Below, in pieces: positions 28,467 through 36,879 of a DNA stretch of 64,000 bases. Every line of letters begins with the position of its first letter. The first letter of the stretch is position 1. The notes beneath the pieces are model-generated. The model saw only the letters and a list, made by a program, of their open reading frames with translations. It made no database searches and was not told the DNA's origin. The translations under genes were made by a program, and so were the position numbers. Origin of the DNA: Paenibacillus sp. USDA918EY (GTDB lineage Bacteria > Bacillota > Bacilli > Paenibacillales > Paenibacillaceae). Where the stretch lies: contig NZ_WTWY01000003.1 in NCBI RefSeq assembly GCF_009870825.1, positions 186,001 through 250,000 on the forward strand. Direction: 5' to 3'.

Positions 28467-28514
28467 CAAAAAGGAGCCTCCCCGGGTCGATCGACCTGCC
28501 GGGGAGGCTCCTTT
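28467..28514. terminator. Bidirectional terminator, MATE gene / pfkA
   Basis: AAAAGGAGCCTCCCCGG pairs perfectly with CCGGGGAGGCTCCTTT around a 13-nt loop, with A-run left and T-run right. Confidence 0.93.
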
Positions 28515-28538
28515 CGTTCGTCTGCCGAAATGCAATCG

Positions 28539-29507
28539 TTACTGCGAAAGACGGGAAGCCAGCTCGTACAACTCCATGTTGAATTCTTTTTTCGTGTTGA
28601 CCACCTTGTCGATGTCAGTGAGAACAAGCTCGCCTTTGATAATGCCGCAGGCTTTGCCGGATTCGCCTTCGATCAGCTTGCGTACGGCAAAGTCGCCCAG
28701 GCGGCTGGCCAGGTTGCGGTCGGCCGGCGTAGGCGTGCCGCCGCGCTGGATATGGCCAAGGCATGTGACGCGAGGTTCGAGCGTAGGGCAGCGGTCGGTG
28801 AGCGCCTTCGCCACGTCTTCGCCGCTTCCGACCCCTTCCGCCACGATCACGATGCTGTGGCGTTTGCCGAGGGCAAAGCTTTGCTCCATCCGTGCAGAAA
28901 TTTCGTCCATGTCATGCGGAACCTCCGGCACGAGAATCGTTTCGGCGCCGGAAGCAAGGCCCGCGTACAAGGCGATGTCCCCGCAATGTCTGCCCATAAC
29001 CTCGACGATCGAGGAACGCTCATGGGAGGACATCGTGTCGCGAAGCTTGTTGACGGCGTCCACGACGATGCTTACCGCGGTGTCAAAGCCGATCGTAAAG
29101 TCCGTAAACGAAATGTCGTTATCGATCGTGCCTGGCAGGGCCATCGTTTTGATGCCCAGTTTGCTCAGCTTGTTGGCTCCGTGGTAAGAACCGTCCCCGC
29201 CGATAACGACAAGGCCGTCGATTCCCCGTTTTCTCAGGATGTCGGCACCCTTTTGCTGTCCTTCGGGCGTCATGAATTCCTTGCAGCGCGCAGATTGCAG
29301 GATGGTCCCGCCGCGGTGGATGATGTCCCCGACGCTGCGCAGATCCATCGAAAAAATGTCGTCGTTCAGCAATCCCTGATAACCGCGTTGAATGCCGTAC
29401 ACTTCAAGCCCGAAATAAAGTCCGCTGCGTACCACCGCGCGAACGGCCGCGTTCATCCCTTGGGAGTCCCCGCCACTGGTTAGAACTGCAATCTTTTTCA
29501 CTGTCAT
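28539..29507 (-). CDS. pfkA: 6-phosphofructokinase
   Basis: Commits fructose-6-phosphate to glycolysis; ATP-dependent PfkA of 322 aa. The nucleotide loop reads GGDSQGMNAAVR, with Gln in place of the common Pro; the catalytic loop is PGTIDNDISFTD and the substrate region MGRHCGD is intact. AGGAGG is 8 nt before the ATG at 29507. It is the distal gene after the YtpB gene (19 bp apart) and is not joined to pyk or accAD, as it is in many Bacilli. Confidence 0.94.
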   Translation of the reverse strand: MTVKKIAVLTSGGDSQGMNAAVRAVVRSGLYFGLEVYGIQRGYQGLLNDDIFSMDLRSVGDIIHRGGTILQSARCKEFMTPEGQQKGADILRKRGIDGLVVIGGDGSYHGANKLSKLGIKTMALPGTIDNDISFTDFTIGFDTAVSIVVDAVNKLRDTMSSHERSSIVEVMGRHCGDIALYAGLASGAETILVPEVPHDMDEISARMEQSFALGKRHSIVIVAEGVGSGEDVAKALTDRCPTLEPRVTCLGHIQRGGTPTPADRNLASRLGDFAVRKLIEGESGKACGIIKGELVLTDIDKVVNTKKEFNMELYELASRLSQ

Positions 29508-29526
29508 GAAAAATTCCTCCTCGTAA

Positions 29527-30612
29527 TCACTCATACAAATGTTTGCGGATCCAGCGGCTGTTGACAAAGAAGAAGAGCCTGGTCAGCGGGCTGCCTTTCA
29601 TCAAGCGCTTGGACACGGAGCGAACATCCTGCTGCTCGCTGACTTTCGGATCGGACAAATAAATGGCCAGCAATCCCTCAATGATCATCCGGTGAAACGG
29701 CGGAACGGGAATGGATAATACATCCTTGCGGGCCGATCCGACAATCAGGGCGATCCGGTCCAGCATGATATCGGGAGAATCATAGTAATTGCAAAAGTTC
29801 AGATCCCCGCCAAGCCGATCCTCTTCCTGATCAATCAGGTAATCCAGCATAATGTGCAGACAGCAAACATGTGGAAAGTATGACGCATGAATGGAGGCCG
29901 CAGCCGCATCGCTCAAGTGCCGGTCACTCGCGGCAAGAAAAAGCATAAATACGCCCAGCGTTGAACCCGTAGCTGCGGCGAATTCGTTCCACTGCAGATG
30001 GGGGGTCCGTTCACGGTGAAGCTCCCACCATTCCAGCAAGGCCTGCTCCCTTAATTCGGGCTTGATATGCTTATAAACCTGCAGGTCGGTGTACAAGCCG
30101 GCTAAGTCCCGGATGTAAGGCATGGCAGACGCATAACCGGGAAGCTGGCGGATGCAAGCCTGGCAGGTCGTTACCAGGCTGCGCAGATAACCGCCGTCGT
30201 TTTGCTCCAGTCGCAGCGCGTAATAATTCACCGGCTCCGCCTCCGGATCGGTCGCGTCCAGCATGGACTGATGGAGCAGCCTGAAATCCTCCGGATCCAT
30301 GGAGGTGCTGCGGTCGCATAAATTATCCAGATAATCGCTGATCGTCTGATAGGCGACGATAAGCTTCGTCAGGATCAGCCTGTCGGGCAGCGGAACCGCG
30401 GCATAAACGCCGCCTCCCTCGCAATGGAATTGCTTGGTCTCGATGCTGGCAAGCGCTTGTTTCCGAAGCTCCGGATCGGGAATTCGGTTCGCCAGGCTCC
30501 GCCATCCGTCCAGTTCCTTCCGCACTTCAGGCAGAACATGCTTATACACTCGTCCCATCAAGCTTATAGGGTTCCGGGGAACTTGATATTGACTTTGCCT
30601 TTGTTCATTCAA
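29527..30612 (-). CDS. ytpB: YtpB-like tetraprenyl-beta-curcumene synthase (DUF2600)
   Basis: Class IB terpene cyclase family that turns tetraprenyl (C35) diphosphate into beta-curcumene-type sesquarterpenes. Acid-rich motifs stand in for the usual DDxxD: SDYLDNLCDR about residue 85 and MLDYLIDQEEDRLGG about residue 252. Length 361 aa matches YtpB. The start is a TTG with GGAGG 7 nt upstream. It is the first gene of a two-gene unit with pfkA; the C35 prenyl-diphosphate synthase gene is elsewhere. Confidence 0.88.
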   Translation of the reverse strand: MNEQRQSQYQVPRNPISLMGRVYKHVLPEVRKELDGWRSLANRIPDPELRKQALASIETKQFHCEGGGVYAAVPLPDRLILTKLIVAYQTISDYLDNLCDRSTSMDPEDFRLLHQSMLDATDPEAEPVNYYALRLEQNDGGYLRSLVTTCQACIRQLPGYASAMPYIRDLAGLYTDLQVYKHIKPELREQALLEWWELHRERTPHLQWNEFAAATGSTLGVFMLFLAASDRHLSDAAAASIHASYFPHVCCLHIMLDYLIDQEEDRLGGDLNFCNYYDSPDIMLDRIALIVGSARKDVLSIPVPPFHRMIIEGLLAIYLSDPKVSEQQDVRSVSKRLMKGSPLTRLFFFVNSRWIRKHLYE

Positions 30613-30661
30613 GACGGTGCCTCCACATTGTTGTCTACTTGTATCTATCCTAATGTTTCTT

Positions 30662-30690
30662 ATTATAATATGGACCTTGGAATAGTACAA
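30662..30690 (-). promoter_or_regulatory. Promoter of ytpB-pfkA
   Basis: Minus strand TTGTAC (30690-30685) and TATAAT (30667-30662) with a 17-nt spacer. Confidence 0.75.
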
Positions 30691-30779
30691 ATAAACTAGA
30701 TCACGTTCTTTGCGCTCATTACCTATGAAAACGCTTAAAAAGACGCTTATCGATCATTTCCATCAAGGAGGCCCAAAAC

Positions 30780-31445
30780 ATGGTAAAAAAGCTGCTGCCT
30801 TACCTCATCCTGACGATGGGGCTGCTCCACATTTTTTTGCTGCACCATTTACTGTTCAAGCTGATTCCTATGGCGCTGATCCTCGTTTACGCTTATCTTC
30901 AATGCTCTTCCGCCAACAAAAGGCACGCTTTTCTTACGCTCGCAGGACTCTTTTTCTGCATGCTGGGCGACGGCTTGCTCCGTTTTTTCGTCGTCGGATT
31001 GTCGGCTTTTCTCATCGGCCACCTGTTCTACTTGTCCGCTTTTTTGATGCGGTGGAGATTTTCGCCCCTTCGGCTTTGCGCGGCGCTCCCCCTTGCCGGC
31101 TTCGCCGCATTTATGGGCTGGAAGCTGCATGGCGGTTTGACCGCCGGAGGACATGATAACCTGATCGTTCCGGTATTTTTATACGTGGCCGTCATTACGC
31201 TGATGGGGTTCTTCGCCGTCATGACGGGAAACTGGCGATGCGCCGCAGGGGCGCTGCTGTTTATCGCGAGCGACTCCATCCTCTCCTGGAACATGTTTGT
31301 TTCGGACATCGCGTATTCCGGCGTTCTGGTGATGGGAACGTATTACACCGCGCAATTTTTGATCGCCGGCAGCATACGGCACAGACTCCGGGCATCGGGC
31401 GGCATACAGAACGGCAGCGATGCTCCGGTTCGATTTCTTACCTGA
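30780..31445 (+). CDS. YhhN-family membrane protein (lysoplasmalogenase-like)
   Basis: Polytopic membrane protein, 221 aa, about eight helices. The GDGLLR motif (residue about 63), GHLFYL and the C-terminal FIASDSILSWN ... GVLVMGTYYTAQFLI pattern are those of the YhhN/TMEM86 family, some members of which hydrolyse lysoplasmalogen. Activity here is not proven. CAAGGAGG is 8 nt before the ATG. Divergent from ytpB. Confidence 0.87.
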   Translation: MVKKLLPYLILTMGLLHIFLLHHLLFKLIPMALILVYAYLQCSSANKRHAFLTLAGLFFCMLGDGLLRFFVVGLSAFLIGHLFYLSAFLMRWRFSPLRLCAALPLAGFAAFMGWKLHGGLTAGGHDNLIVPVFLYVAVITLMGFFAVMTGNWRCAAGALLFIASDSILSWNMFVSDIAYSGVLVMGTYYTAQFLIAGSIRHRLRASGGIQNGSDAPVRFLT

Positions 31446-31454
31446 CGCAACCAA

Positions 31455-31492
31455 AAAAAGCACAGCTCCCTTTTCAGGGAACTGTGCTTTAT
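31455..31492 (+). terminator. Terminator of the YhhN gene
   Basis: AAAGCACAG(C)TCCC pairs with GGGA(A)CTGTGCTTT; a further run of eight T follows at about 31497. Confidence 0.9.
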
Positions 31493-31624
31493 AGGCTTTT
31501 TTTTAACCAAAGCTATAAGAAAACGTCTGTCGACGCTACTTCCGAAGTTTTCCGCTCAATTATAAACTTGTCGGCAATGCCGGAAATTCATAATCTTCAG
31601 AAATCCATAAAACGGAGTTGATTC

Positions 31625-31822
31625 TTATAATTTAGTTACGTTTGCAGCTTGAGGGCCACGGTTGCCTTCAGTAATTTCGAATTCAACTTCTTGACCTTCG
31701 TCCAAAGTTTTGAAGCCATCGCCTTGAATTGCGGAGAAATGCACGAATACGTCTTCGCCGCCTTCAACTTGGATAAAGCCATAGCCTTTTTCTGCGTTAA
31801 ACCATTTAACTGTACCTTTCAA
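31625..31822 (-). CDS. Cold-shock protein (CspB/CspD type)
   Basis: RNA chaperone of 65 aa with the OB fold and both RNA-binding motifs, KGYGFIQV and DVFVHFSAI. The start is TTG, with AGGAGG 8 nt upstream; the family begins exactly here. The leader is about 40 nt and carries a perfect CGCCA/TGGCG hairpin just before the ribosome site. No intrinsic terminator is obvious after the stop. Confidence 0.96.
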   Translation of the reverse strand: MKGTVKWFNAEKGYGFIQVEGGEDVFVHFSAIQGDGFKTLDEGQEVEFEITEGNRGPQAANVTKL

Positions 31823-31844
31823 ATGAACAACCTCCTAAAAATAC

Positions 31845-31858
31845 CGCCATATGTGGCG
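31845..31858 (-). promoter_or_regulatory. Leader hairpin before the cold-shock gene
   Basis: CGCCA-CATA-TGGCG in the short leader, followed by GTATTTTTAGGAGG. It may tune translation or mRNA stability; no evidence beyond the palindrome. Confidence 0.4.
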
Positions 31859-31867
31859 AATAAGTAC

Positions 31868-31896
31868 ATTATACTTCATGCATCTTGACAATGCAA
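31868..31896 (-). promoter_or_regulatory. Promoter of the cold-shock gene
   Basis: Minus strand TTGCAT (31896-31891) and TATAAT (31873-31868), spacer 17 nt. Confidence 0.7.
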
Positions 31897-31985
31897 TCGA
31901 TCTTTTGCGAATTTGAACTTTTTCATTTGCTTTTGGAGCTTCCTCTAAGGTATCATTTTACCAAAAGACCAAACGGAGAATGCAT

Positions 31986-32219
31986 ATGATCAAAAAACAT
32001 GAAATATACAAAAAAGACAAATGGAACATGATGACCGTCGAAGTGCAGGGCCGTTACATCATTCTTCGGGAGATCTCCGATCAATGGGGCGAGGAAACCC
32101 ACACCTTCATGAGCCGCCCGGCTCTCATGCAGTGGGCCGAAGCCCGTTTTCCCAAAGAGGAATACGAAGACAATATGGAAGAATGGCGTTCGATCATGGC
32201 CGCCTTCAAAGGAGTCTAG
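31986..32219 (+). CDS. Small hypothetical protein, 77 aa
   Basis: Soluble 77-aa protein, basic at the N-terminus (MIKKHEIYKKDKWNMM) and acidic at the C-terminus (KEEYEDNMEEWRSIM), with no recognised domain. GGAGAATGCAT precedes the ATG at 31986; an ATG two codons earlier overlaps the ribosome site. The next small gene starts 9 bp after its stop, so they are probably co-transcribed. Confidence 0.7.
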   Translation: MIKKHEIYKKDKWNMMTVEVQGRYIILREISDQWGEETHTFMSRPALMQWAEARFPKEEYEDNMEEWRSIMAAFKGV

Positions 32220-32228
32220 CCCTACGAA

Positions 32229-32414
32229 ATGGAGTATAACAGCACCCTTATCTTCATCATTTCCGCTTTCTGCCTCGGGGCCGTGCTGATCATGATGAAA
32301 AACTCGGTCCCGCAGAAGCTGAAACGGGGTCTGGCGGGCACGGCGGCCGTCATGATCCTCATTGCCTTTATACTTATTGTATACAGTCTGTTCACCATGG
32401 GTTCCAGCCCTTGA
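32229..32414 (+). CDS. Small membrane protein, 61 aa
   Basis: Two predicted membrane helices (about residues 6-22 and 36-55) separated by a basic loop KNSVPQKLKRG. No family is recognised. The ribosome site AAAGGAG overlaps the stop of the preceding gene, about 14 nt from the ATG, so coupling to that gene is likely. Confidence 0.65.
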   Translation: MEYNSTLIFIISAFCLGAVLIMMKNSVPQKLKRGLAGTAAVMILIAFILIVYSLFTMGSSP

Positions 32415-32489
32415 AGGAAAGTTTCATATTATTGAGGGGAAAGGTTCATACTAAGGGGTATATTTCCTAGACAAGGAGGCTCCCTGCTT

Positions 32490-34412
32490 GTGAACTTCAG
32501 CAAGACGATCAGGATCGCCGTGCTGCTTGCGGTTGCCGCGGGCGCAGTTCCCCTTTTTCCTCCTGCGGTTTCGTCAAGTGGAACCCATATTCATTCATCC
32601 CAACAATTAAGGAGGATTCCCATGGAAAAGCTATTGAAGCGTTCAGAAGTACCCGAAGAGCATAAATGGAATGTGGAGGATTTGTTTGACGGCCAAAAAG
32701 CCTGGGATCAAACCTACGCCGAACTTCAGCAGGAGCTGAAAAAGGTCGCCGAATTCCAAGGCAAGCTCGACAACGCCAAATCGGTGAAAGACTGCTTCGC
32801 GCTTGAAGACGATATTTCCCTTAAAACCGAACGTCTTTACGTCTATGCCCATCTGCACCATGACGAAGATACAGCAAACCCTACATACCAGGCATTGTCC
32901 CAAAAAGCGAAAAAATTGAACGTGCAGGTCGGCGAGGCGCTTTCCTTCATTACGCCGGAAATTTTGTCGCTTCCGGACGAAACGCTGGACGCGTTTATCG
33001 CGGATCCCGTTCTCGCTCCATACAAGTTCACCCTGACCGAAATGAAGCGCGAAAAAGCGCATGTGCTTTCCAAGACGGAGGAAGCGCTGCTCGCGCAGGT
33101 CGGCAACCTGTCCCAGGCGCCGCAGACGATTTTCGGCATGCTGAACAACGCGGATTTGAAGTTTCCGAAAATCAAAAACGAAGACGGCAAGGAAGTCGAG
33201 CTGACGCACGGCAACTACATCCAGTTCCTGGAGAACCCGAACCGCGAGGTGCGCGAGCGCGCGTTTAAGGCCGTATACGATACGTATGCGAAAAATAAAA
33301 ACACCATCGCCGCCGCGCTGAACGCCAACGTCAACAAAAACATGTTTTACGCGAACGTGCGCAAATATCCTTCCGTTCTGGAAATGTCGTTGTACGGCGA
33401 CAACATTCCGAAGGAAGTGTATACCAACCTGATCGACACGATCCATGAAAGCCTGCCGCTGCTGCACAGATACATGAACCTGCGCAAAAAGCTGCTGGGC
33501 GTCGACGAGCTTCATATGTACGACCTGTTTGCGCCGCTCGTGGAAGAATACAAAATGGACATCACCTACGATGAAGCGAAACAGACCGTCAAGGAAGGCC
33601 TCAAGCCGCTGGGCGAAGACTATTTGAAATCGCTGCAGGAAGGCTACGACAACAAATGGATCGACGTTTACGAAAATGAAAACAAACGCACCGGCGCTTA
33701 CAGCTGGGGAGCCTACGGCACGCACCCTTACGTGCTGCTGAACCATAAAGACAATTTGAACAGCATGTTTACGCTCGCGCACGAAATGGGCCATGCGCTG
33801 CATTCCTATTATTCGGACAACACGCTGCCTTACCGCGACGCGCAGTACACGATCTTCCTGGCCGAAGTGGCTTCCACGACCAACGAAGCGCTCCTGATGG
33901 ATTACCTGCTCAAAAAATCGACGGATCCGAAGGAAAAAATGTACCTGCTGACCTATTATGCGGACCAGTTCCGCACCACGGTGTTCCGCCAAACGATGTT
34001 CGCCGAATTCGAAAAGCTCATCCATGAGCGCGCCGAATCGGGCGAGGCGTTGACGCCGCAGGCGCTGTCGGAAATTTATTACGATTTGAACGTGAAATAC
34101 CACGGCAAAGGCATGGCCGTCGACAAGGACATCGAAATGGAATGGGCCCGCATCCCTCATTTCTATAACAGCTTCTACGTGTACAAGTACGCGACCGGCT
34201 TCTCCGCGGCGACCAGCTTCTCCAAGCAAATTTTGGAGGAAGGCCAGCCTGCCGTGGACCGCTACCTCGGCTTCCTGAAAAGCGGCGGCAGCGACTTCTC
34301 GATCAACATCCTGAAAAAAGCCGGCGTCGACATGTCCTCGCCGCAGCCGATCCGCGAAGCGATGAGCGTTTTTGAAAATGTGATCGAGCAGTTGGAGCAA
34401 ATGACGAAATAA
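32490..34412 (+). CDS. pepF: Oligoendopeptidase F (M3B), long form with possible signal peptide
   Basis: Zinc oligopeptidase of family M3. The catalytic motif TLAHEMGHALH is at residues 387-391 of the short form, and the short form (ATG 32622, 596 aa, MEKLLKRSEVPEEHKWN) is the usual PepF. AAGGAGG stands 6 nt before that ATG. A second in-frame start, GTG at 32490, has its own AAGGAGG 10 nt upstream and adds 44 residues beginning MNFSKTIRIAVLLAVAAGAV, a basic head plus hydrophobic core like a signal peptide. Both forms are written here as one gene; which is made is unknown. Confidence 0.92.
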   Translation: MNFSKTIRIAVLLAVAAGAVPLFPPAVSSSGTHIHSSQQLRRIPMEKLLKRSEVPEEHKWNVEDLFDGQKAWDQTYAELQQELKKVAEFQGKLDNAKSVKDCFALEDDISLKTERLYVYAHLHHDEDTANPTYQALSQKAKKLNVQVGEALSFITPEILSLPDETLDAFIADPVLAPYKFTLTEMKREKAHVLSKTEEALLAQVGNLSQAPQTIFGMLNNADLKFPKIKNEDGKEVELTHGNYIQFLENPNREVRERAFKAVYDTYAKNKNTIAAALNANVNKNMFYANVRKYPSVLEMSLYGDNIPKEVYTNLIDTIHESLPLLHRYMNLRKKLLGVDELHMYDLFAPLVEEYKMDITYDEAKQTVKEGLKPLGEDYLKSLQEGYDNKWIDVYENENKRTGAYSWGAYGTHPYVLLNHKDNLNSMFTLAHEMGHALHSYYSDNTLPYRDAQYTIFLAEVASTTNEALLMDYLLKKSTDPKEKMYLLTYYADQFRTTVFRQTMFAEFEKLIHERAESGEALTPQALSEIYYDLNVKYHGKGMAVDKDIEMEWARIPHFYNSFYVYKYATGFSAATSFSKQILEEGQPAVDRYLGFLKSGGSDFSINILKKAGVDMSSPQPIREAMSVFENVIEQLEQMTK

Positions 34413-34427
34413 TGCATTCTAGGCACG

Positions 34428-34462
34428 AAAATCCCTTGTCCTTGCAGGCCAAGGGATTTTAT
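34428..34462 (+). terminator. Terminator of pepF
   Basis: AAAATCCCTTG pairs with CAAGGGATTTT around an 11-nt loop, followed by a short T-rich stretch; the next ribosome site follows closely. Confidence 0.8.
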
Positions 34463-34488
34463 ACTGTCCTTAAGAAGGAGGTGTCCGC

Positions 34489-34818
34489 ATGAAAATCCAG
34501 TGGTCGCTTATCGCCGGATTGGTTTTTGCGCTGATTACGGCCGTGTTCGCCGTCATTAACGTGGATCCGGTTCGGGTTAATTTCATGTTCAGCAAAGTCG
34601 ACATCCCGCTGATCCTGCTCATCGTCGGCTGCACGCTGATCGGCGGCATCATCGTCGGTTCTTACGGAATCTTCAGGCAGTACAAGCTGCAGAAGGAAAT
34701 CAAGCTGTTGAACGCCCAGCTCGCGTTTATCCAAAACGAGACGGGTTATACGCCTCCTTCACCGGAAGAACTGAAAAACGGCGTTTCCAAAGAACAAGAG
34801 GAATTGCCTACAACTTAA
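34489..34818 (+). CDS. LapA-domain (DUF1049) membrane protein
   Basis: Small membrane protein, 109 aa, of the LapA/DUF1049 family. Two helices (about residues 5-24 and 40-62) enclose the short loop NVDPVRVNFMFSKVDIP; a cytosolic coiled tail (QYKLQKEIKLLNAQLAFIQ) follows. Family role, in lipopolysaccharide assembly of Gram-negatives, does not transfer directly to a Gram-positive. AAGGAGGTG precedes the ATG. Its stop and the M42 gene start are 20 bp apart. Confidence 0.8.
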   Translation: MKIQWSLIAGLVFALITAVFAVINVDPVRVNFMFSKVDIPLILLIVGCTLIGGIIVGSYGIFRQYKLQKEIKLLNAQLAFIQNETGYTPPSPEELKNGVSKEQEELPTT

Positions 34819-34838
34819 TGAAAGAGGAGGAACTCCCC

Positions 34839-35876
34839 ATGTCCATCCAACCGAATGAAGAATACATACTTACGTTTTTGAAAAAACTGCTGGACACGCC
34901 AAGCCCCACCGGTTTTACCGCCCACGCCTTGAAGCTTGTCGAGCAGGAAGCGTCCTCCCTCGGCGTCAAGCTGTCCTGGAACCAAAAGGGAGGCGCGATT
35001 CTCGAAGTCGAGGGCGAGGACGGCTCCCGCACGATCGGGCTCAGCGCGCATGTGGACACGCTGGGGGCCATGGTGCGTGCCGTCAAATCCGACGGCAGAC
35101 TCCGCTTGACCCGCGTCGGGGGTTTTATGCTGCAAAGCATCGAAAACGAATACTGCGTCATCCATACGCGCAGCGGCAAAACGTATACGGGCACGATTTT
35201 GAGCACGCATCCTTCCGTGCATGTATACAGCGATGCCCGCGAATTCAAACGCGAGGAAGAAAACATGGAAGTCCGCATCGACGAGCTCGTCGAATCCAAG
35301 GAAGACGTGCTTAAGCTCGGCATCGGCGTCGGCGACTTCGTATCCTTTGATTCCCGCGCGGTCATTACGGACAGCGGTTTCGTCAAATCCCGCCATATCG
35401 ACGACAAAGCCAGCGTCGCCGCGCTGTTCGGCCTGCTCGAATCGATGAAACGCGAAAACTGGAAGCCGAAACATCATTTGAAGCTGCTCATTTCCAATTA
35501 CGAGGAAGTGGGACACGGCGCCGCCTTTATCCCTTCCGACATCGACGAACTGATCGCCGTCGACATGGGCTGCATCGGCGATGATCTCAGCTGCAAGGAG
35601 ACCGACGTTTCCATTTGCGCCAAGGATTCTTCCGGCCCGTACGATTATGACATGACAAGCAAGCTGATCGAGCTGGCCAAAGCCGAAGGCATCCCGTTTG
35701 CGGTCGACGTGTACCCGCATTACGGCTCCGACGCTTCCGCCGCGTTGTCGGCCGGCAACAATATCCGCGCCGCGTTGATCGGGCCGGGCGTGCATGCTTC
35801 CCACGCGATGGAACGGACGCATAAAACGGCCGTGTTTAATACGTCCAAGCTGCTTGCGGCATACGTGAAAGCTTGA
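34839..35876 (+). CDS. M42-family aminopeptidase/endoglucanase-like metallopeptidase
   Basis: Di-metal aminopeptidase, 345 aa, of the M42 (glutamyl aminopeptidase/FrvX) family. Metal-ligand regions in order: SAHVDTLGAMV, RHIDDKASVAAL, ISNYEEVGHGAA with the catalytic Glu, AVDMG, and the C-terminal GVHASHAMERTH. The ATG at 34839 follows AGAGGAGGAACTCCCC. Co-directional with LapA. A lone copy; frv-type PTS neighbours are absent. Confidence 0.9.
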   Translation: MSIQPNEEYILTFLKKLLDTPSPTGFTAHALKLVEQEASSLGVKLSWNQKGGAILEVEGEDGSRTIGLSAHVDTLGAMVRAVKSDGRLRLTRVGGFMLQSIENEYCVIHTRSGKTYTGTILSTHPSVHVYSDAREFKREEENMEVRIDELVESKEDVLKLGIGVGDFVSFDSRAVITDSGFVKSRHIDDKASVAALFGLLESMKRENWKPKHHLKLLISNYEEVGHGAAFIPSDIDELIAVDMGCIGDDLSCKETDVSICAKDSSGPYDYDMTSKLIELAKAEGIPFAVDVYPHYGSDASAALSAGNNIRAALIGPGVHASHAMERTHKTAVFNTSKLLAAYVKA

Positions 35877-35956
35877 TGTAAAGCAAATGTTTTCCGGGCA
35901 AGCGCCGGACCGACGGACCGGTTTCCATCCATTTTCACGGTGATCTATCATACCGA

Positions 35957-35997
35957 AAAAAAAAGCTATTCGATCCCTCTGATCGAATAGCTTTTTT
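35957..35997. terminator. Bidirectional terminator, M42 gene / M56 gene
   Basis: AAAAGCTATTCGATC pairs perfectly with GATCGAATAGCTTTT around CCTCT; A-run left, T-run right. Confidence 0.93.
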
Positions 35998-36048
35998 GGT
36001 CGAAAATCCCCTTTTGCGGTGCGCGAAGGCGCTGCTCCTTCATTCCCC

Positions 36049-36879
36049 TTATTTTGCGGAACCGCCCATAGGCGCCGCAGCTCTTGGGGAATATACGGAG
36101 ATATGATCCAGCCGCTGCGTTTGATGCGGACCGACGAATTTCAGCTCGTAATCCCCGAGCTTGTAAACCAGAATATCGTCGCTGCCGCTCGTTTTGATGG
36201 CGCTTGGTTTGCCCAGCGTTCGCTTAATTTCCGAAAAAGCGATTTGATTCAACGCTTGGCTTTCGTCCATCGGGGAACCGAAATAGCGGATATCGTATAC
36301 AACTTCGCCGCGTCCGATGCCGAAGGCATACGTCCCCCGGCCCGCTCCGGGCGAATAGCTGTCGTAAGCGTAGCGGTCGGTCGGCTGCCAGGGACGGTCA
36401 GGTTCGCCCCAGGCGGAGTGAACCTCATCGATCGTAGTTTTTCCCGAAACAAAGTCCGCACCTTTCACTTTCCCTTTTTTCGCCAACGCCACGATATCTT
36501 TAATCAGCTGTTCATGCCCCTTCGTATCGGTTGCCTGCGACGGTTGTTTCGAGCCTGCCGCTTTTGCGCCTCCCGAAGAAGCGCTGCCTTTCGCGGACTG
36601 GAAGCTTCCGCCGGGGGTTGAGGCTGTATTCGACGCGTTCGAAGCCGAGCCGTTTTGGGCGGCATCCCCCACTGCGGCGTTGCCGTTTGTATCTTGCCCG
36701 GAATCGTTCCCGGCTGGGTTCGTCGCTTCGGCGGGAGTCGTCGCCCCCGTCCGGGTTTTCGCCGCGTTTTCATCGGCGGCGGTTTTTCCGTTGGTGAGCG
36801 CGCATCCGCTCAGGGCAACCATCAAGGCAAGCCCGGCCATCGTCCAACCGAGCGATTTTCTTTTGAAGTTTTTAATCAT
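36049..36879 (-). CDS. Internally initiated DUF4309 lipoprotein (candidate)
   Basis: Within the M56 gene, Met325 is preceded by AAAAGGAGG with a 6-nt gap, a better start signal than many genes here. The 276-aa product from this start would be a standard lipoprotein: basic MIKNFKRK head, hydrophobic core, and lipobox LSGC with Cys26, then the Ser/Thr linker and DUF4309 domain. Stand-alone YjgB/DUF4309 proteins are lipoproteins, so the internal product matches the family. It is seen in sequence as a possibility; expression is inferred. Confidence 0.5.
   Translation of the reverse strand: MIKNFKRKSLGWTMAGLALMVALSGCALTNGKTAADENAAKTRTGATTPAEATNPAGNDSGQDTNGNAAVGDAAQNGSASNASNTASTPGGSFQSAKGSASSGGAKAAGSKQPSQATDTKGHEQLIKDIVALAKKGKVKGADFVSGKTTIDEVHSAWGEPDRPWQPTDRYAYDSYSPGAGRGTYAFGIGRGEVVYDIRYFGSPMDESQALNQIAFSEIKRTLGKPSAIKTSGSDDILVYKLGDYELKFVGPHQTQRLDHISVYSPRAAAPMGGSAK

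Noticed and set aside
32643..34400. A 585-codon minus-strand frame opposite pepF
   Set aside because: Antisense to a motif-complete oligoendopeptidase; composition (Phe/Val/Arg/Gln-rich) is that of a shadow of G/C-rich third positions.
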